DNA of 57,500 nt from Blautia faecicola (GTDB lineage: Bacteria > Bacillota > Clostridia > Lachnospirales > Lachnospiraceae), in the NCBI RefSeq assembly GCF_004123145.1, contig NZ_SDKC01000001.1:377501-435000 (forward strand), given 5' to 3'. Below are positions 55,909 through 57,500 of this stretch, piece after piece. Each line of letters opens with the position of its first letter. The stretch's first letter is position 1. The translations under genes were made by a program, and so were the position numbers. Under the pieces are notes generated by a model. It searched no databases and had not been told where the DNA came from. It worked only from the letters and a program-made list of their open reading frames with translations.

Positions 55909-56214
55909 CTACTGTTCACTCCGTGCCCAGTAACACGCTGTACGATGCACAGAATTTATGCTGATCGCATAAATTCGCGCGATATGTCTCGGGTTTTCTG
56001 TGACCTTCGCTCACAAAAAACGCCTCGCGGGATATTACTAGAGCGTGTTTGAAAAATCATTTCCGCAATTTGCAAGCCCCACTTTGCGGTATATTTTACC
56101 CTCATTCGGTTGCCGTAGCCCGCTACGCCGCCCTCATTCGGATAAAATCTCCCACAAACTGAGACTCGCAGCTCACGAAAAGCCTTTTTCAGACACGCTC
56201 TAGTGAATAGTAAC
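55909..56214 (-). mobile_element. 142-nt-type mobile element, copy 3, interrupted by a MITE
   Basis: Read on the minus strand it has GTTACTATTCACT at one end, TATCCCGCGAGGCGTTTT, AAAACCCGAGACATA and GTGAACAGTAG at the other, in the same order as the copies at 44089 and 44969. TAAGCG flanks both sides (55901-55906 and 56215-56220), a probable worn target duplication that includes the stop codon of the upstream gene. Removing the nested 160-bp MITE and one TA leaves 144 nt, essentially the length of the other copies. The hairpin stems differ in sequence from those copies but are still paired. Confidence 0.8.
56041..56200. mobile_element. 160-bp MITE with TA target duplication
   Basis: The ends GAGCGTGTTTGAAAAA (56041-56056) and TTTTTCAGACACGCTC (56185-56200) are inverted repeats with one mismatch. 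TA flanks both sides (56039-56040 and 56201-56202), as expected for a Tc1/mariner- or IS630-type element. It has no frame. A decayed relative lies at 27181. It is inserted within copy 3 of the 142-nt element. Confidence 0.82.
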
Positions 56215-56304
56215 TAAGCGACGCCGTAAGCGGAAATAGAAATTGCCGAAGGGAAGACAATGTGCTATGATTAAAGGCAGTACAAAAGGAAATAAGGGGT
56301 AATT

Positions 56305-57477
56305 ATGAAGATTGTGCAGAAGATAAAAGAATGGAAGCGGAATCGACCCAAATTCCGGTGGAGCAAAAAGAAACTTGTGATTACAGGCGTGGTGCTCGTG
56401 GTAGTTGCCGGCCTTGCGATCGGCGGCAAGATCCTGGTGGACCGGTGGCAGTTTAAAAGCTATAAGGTGATCACACGGACGGAGCTGGAAGATACAACAA
56501 CGACAGCTGCGTATGCGGAATTTGGCGATTATATGTTAAAATACGGCGGTGACGGCGTGACACTTCTGAATGCGCAGGGAGAAGAAGTGTGGAATGCACC
56601 GCAGACTATGGAAAATCCGGTAGTAGCCATGCGTGGCGAATACTGCGTGATCTATGACAAAAAAGAAACCGATATCGGAGTTTATAATATCGACGGAAAA
56701 GTTGTGGACATTCAGACAAAACTTCCGGTAGAGAAGGTCTGCGTCAATCCGCAGGGAATCACAGGTGTGATTCTTGCGGACGGGGAGACGACATGGATCC
56801 ATGTCTATGACAAAAAGGGAAACGAACTGGTGACTGCGAAAACCAGTGTGGACAGCCCGGGATATCCGGTAGATCTTTCCCTCTCAGACAACGGACAGCT
56901 GATGGCGGTGTCCTATCTGTGCGTGAAAAATAACCAGCCGGCAAGTTTCATGGCATTTTACAACTTTGGAAATACCGGACAAAACCAGATGGACAATCAG
57001 GTCAGTGGTTATAATTATGTGGGAACCCTGATTCCACAGGTAGACTATCTGAGTGACGCACAGGCGCTGGCATTTTCGGATGATGGTTTTCTGACGTACA
57101 GCGGAAAACAGATTCCGGAAGAGAGCAATCAGATCACTCTGGATGATGATATCCTGAGTGTTTTCCATGATGACCAGTATGTCGGGCTTGCCTATAAGAG
57201 CGGAAAAGAAAAGCAGCCGTATGAAATCGCCCTGTATACGACAGGCGGAAGAGAAAAGGCAACGTTTACCGTGGATTTCGCTTTTGATCATGTGGCGATC
57301 AGCAAAGATCAGATTTTTGTATACAATGAAAAAGAAGTGGGAATCTATACCGTAAAAGGATATTGCAGATATCGGGGAACGATAAAAGAGGGCAATGTGG
57401 AAAATATCTTCCGGCTCTCCGGCAACCGCTATATGGTGGTTCTGGACAGCGGAACGGAAACCATTCGATTACAATAG
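56305..57477 (+). CDS. Membrane-anchored protein of unknown function, WD/PQQ-like strands
   Basis: A 390-aa protein with a basic N-terminus, one membrane anchor (LVITGVVLVVVAGLAIGGKILV, about residues 24-45) and a large extracytoplasmic part made of repeating strand units of about 40-50 residues (for example GDYMLKYGGDGVTLLNAQGEEVW; GEYCVIYDKKETDIGVYNIDGKVV; VALSDNG-like SLSDNGQLMAVSY), suggesting a beta-propeller. I associate it with an uncharacterised clostridial family (DUF5711, from memory). An ATG follows 15 nt after its stop, so it probably forms an operon with the next gene, possibly a cell-envelope function. Confidence 0.75.
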   Translation: MKIVQKIKEWKRNRPKFRWSKKKLVITGVVLVVVAGLAIGGKILVDRWQFKSYKVITRTELEDTTTTAAYAEFGDYMLKYGGDGVTLLNAQGEEVWNAPQTMENPVVAMRGEYCVIYDKKETDIGVYNIDGKVVDIQTKLPVEKVCVNPQGITGVILADGETTWIHVYDKKGNELVTAKTSVDSPGYPVDLSLSDNGQLMAVSYLCVKNNQPASFMAFYNFGNTGQNQMDNQVSGYNYVGTLIPQVDYLSDAQALAFSDDGFLTYSGKQIPEESNQITLDDDILSVFHDDQYVGLAYKSGKEKQPYEIALYTTGGREKATFTVDFAFDHVAISKDQIFVYNEKEVGIYTVKGYCRYRGTIKEGNVENIFRLSGNRYMVVLDSGTETIRLQ

Positions 57478-57491
57478 ACAGGAGAGAGCAC

Positions 57492-57500
57492 ATGAGTTGG
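57492..57500 (+). CDS. Start of a further gene, cut by the window edge
   Basis: ATG AGT TGG follows GGAGAG by 5 nt. Only three codons are inside the window, so nothing can be said of the product except that it probably shares a transcript with the preceding gene. Confidence 0.45.

Noticed and set aside
55903-56304. CRISPR-like array of repeats
   Set aside because: The repeats are inverted ends of two nested mobile elements, with no regular spacer structure; no CRISPR array was seen anywhere in the window.

Overview
The window (57.5 kb, moderate GC, genes mostly on the + strand) comes from an anaerobic spore-forming Firmicute, most likely a Lachnospiraceae member such as Blautia or a relative. 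The evidence is a large Bacillus-type SRP RNA, the dnaX-ybaB-recR order, a YyaC-type spore protease homologue, an anaerobic NrdG-type activase, PEP carboxykinase, YesM/YesN signalling and CUT1 sugar importers without their own ATPase. The genus is an inference, because no database search was possible.

Region by region: (1) 1-2830 holds the 3' part of a 23S rRNA gene followed directly by tRNA-Asn and then a separately promoted tRNA-Pro, with no 5S gene between them. (2) 3.0-7.8 kb encodes a YesM-type histidine kinase, a YesN-type AraC response regulator and an OPA-type MFS transporter. (3) 7.8-11.4 kb is a foreign-looking insert: a broken RHS/polymorphic-toxin gene with an AT-rich toxin tip, a candidate immunity gene and an N-truncated Rpn-family nuclease gene. 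(4) 11.4-29 kb is a large glycan-use locus: two PHP-domain hydrolases, a small unknown protein, a dead GH13 gene, an EEP-family phosphatase, a three-gene CUT1 importer, a PfkB sugar kinase, a GH4 glycosidase, a GH38 alpha-mannosidase, an M17 aminopeptidase and a large uncharacterised protein. (5) 29-31.4 kb holds an ECF-like sigma factor, a one-pass membrane protein (probable anti-sigma) and a secreted protein. (6) 31.6-37.4 kb holds a TetR regulator with a three-site operator, an MMPL exporter and a large secreted repeat protein. (7) 37.6-46.3 kb is housekeeping: pckA, a thioredoxin-reductase-like flavoprotein, an AlaX editing protein, nrdG, an unknown protein, tadA, tRNA-Ser, SRP RNA (minus strand) and phosphofructokinase. 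(8) 46.4-57.5 kb holds dnaX-ybaB-recR-lacI, a transaldolase, a split transketolase, an HD protein, yyaC, a degenerate-MPN/LysM protein and a membrane-anchored unknown protein.

How the genes work together: three promoters in the carbohydrate locus (MFS transporter, PHP hydrolase, ABC importer) share one architecture, a TGTAGA box exactly 59 nt upstream of the -10 hexamer. Related sequence lies in a long palindrome before the kinase gene. This suggests that the YesM/YesN pair controls a regulon which the RHS/Rpn island later split. The enzymes fit uptake and breakdown of mannose-rich, possibly phosphorylated or peptide-linked glycans.

The most unusual material is non-coding. A 142-nt hairpin-rich mobile element occurs three times. 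One copy sits inside the loop of the tRNA-Ser terminator with a perfect 8-bp target duplication. Another begins at a stop codon and itself carries a nested 160-bp MITE. There is also a 229-nt giant hairpin beside the SRP RNA gene and a 54-nt dispersed repeat whose two best copies differ only by transitions.
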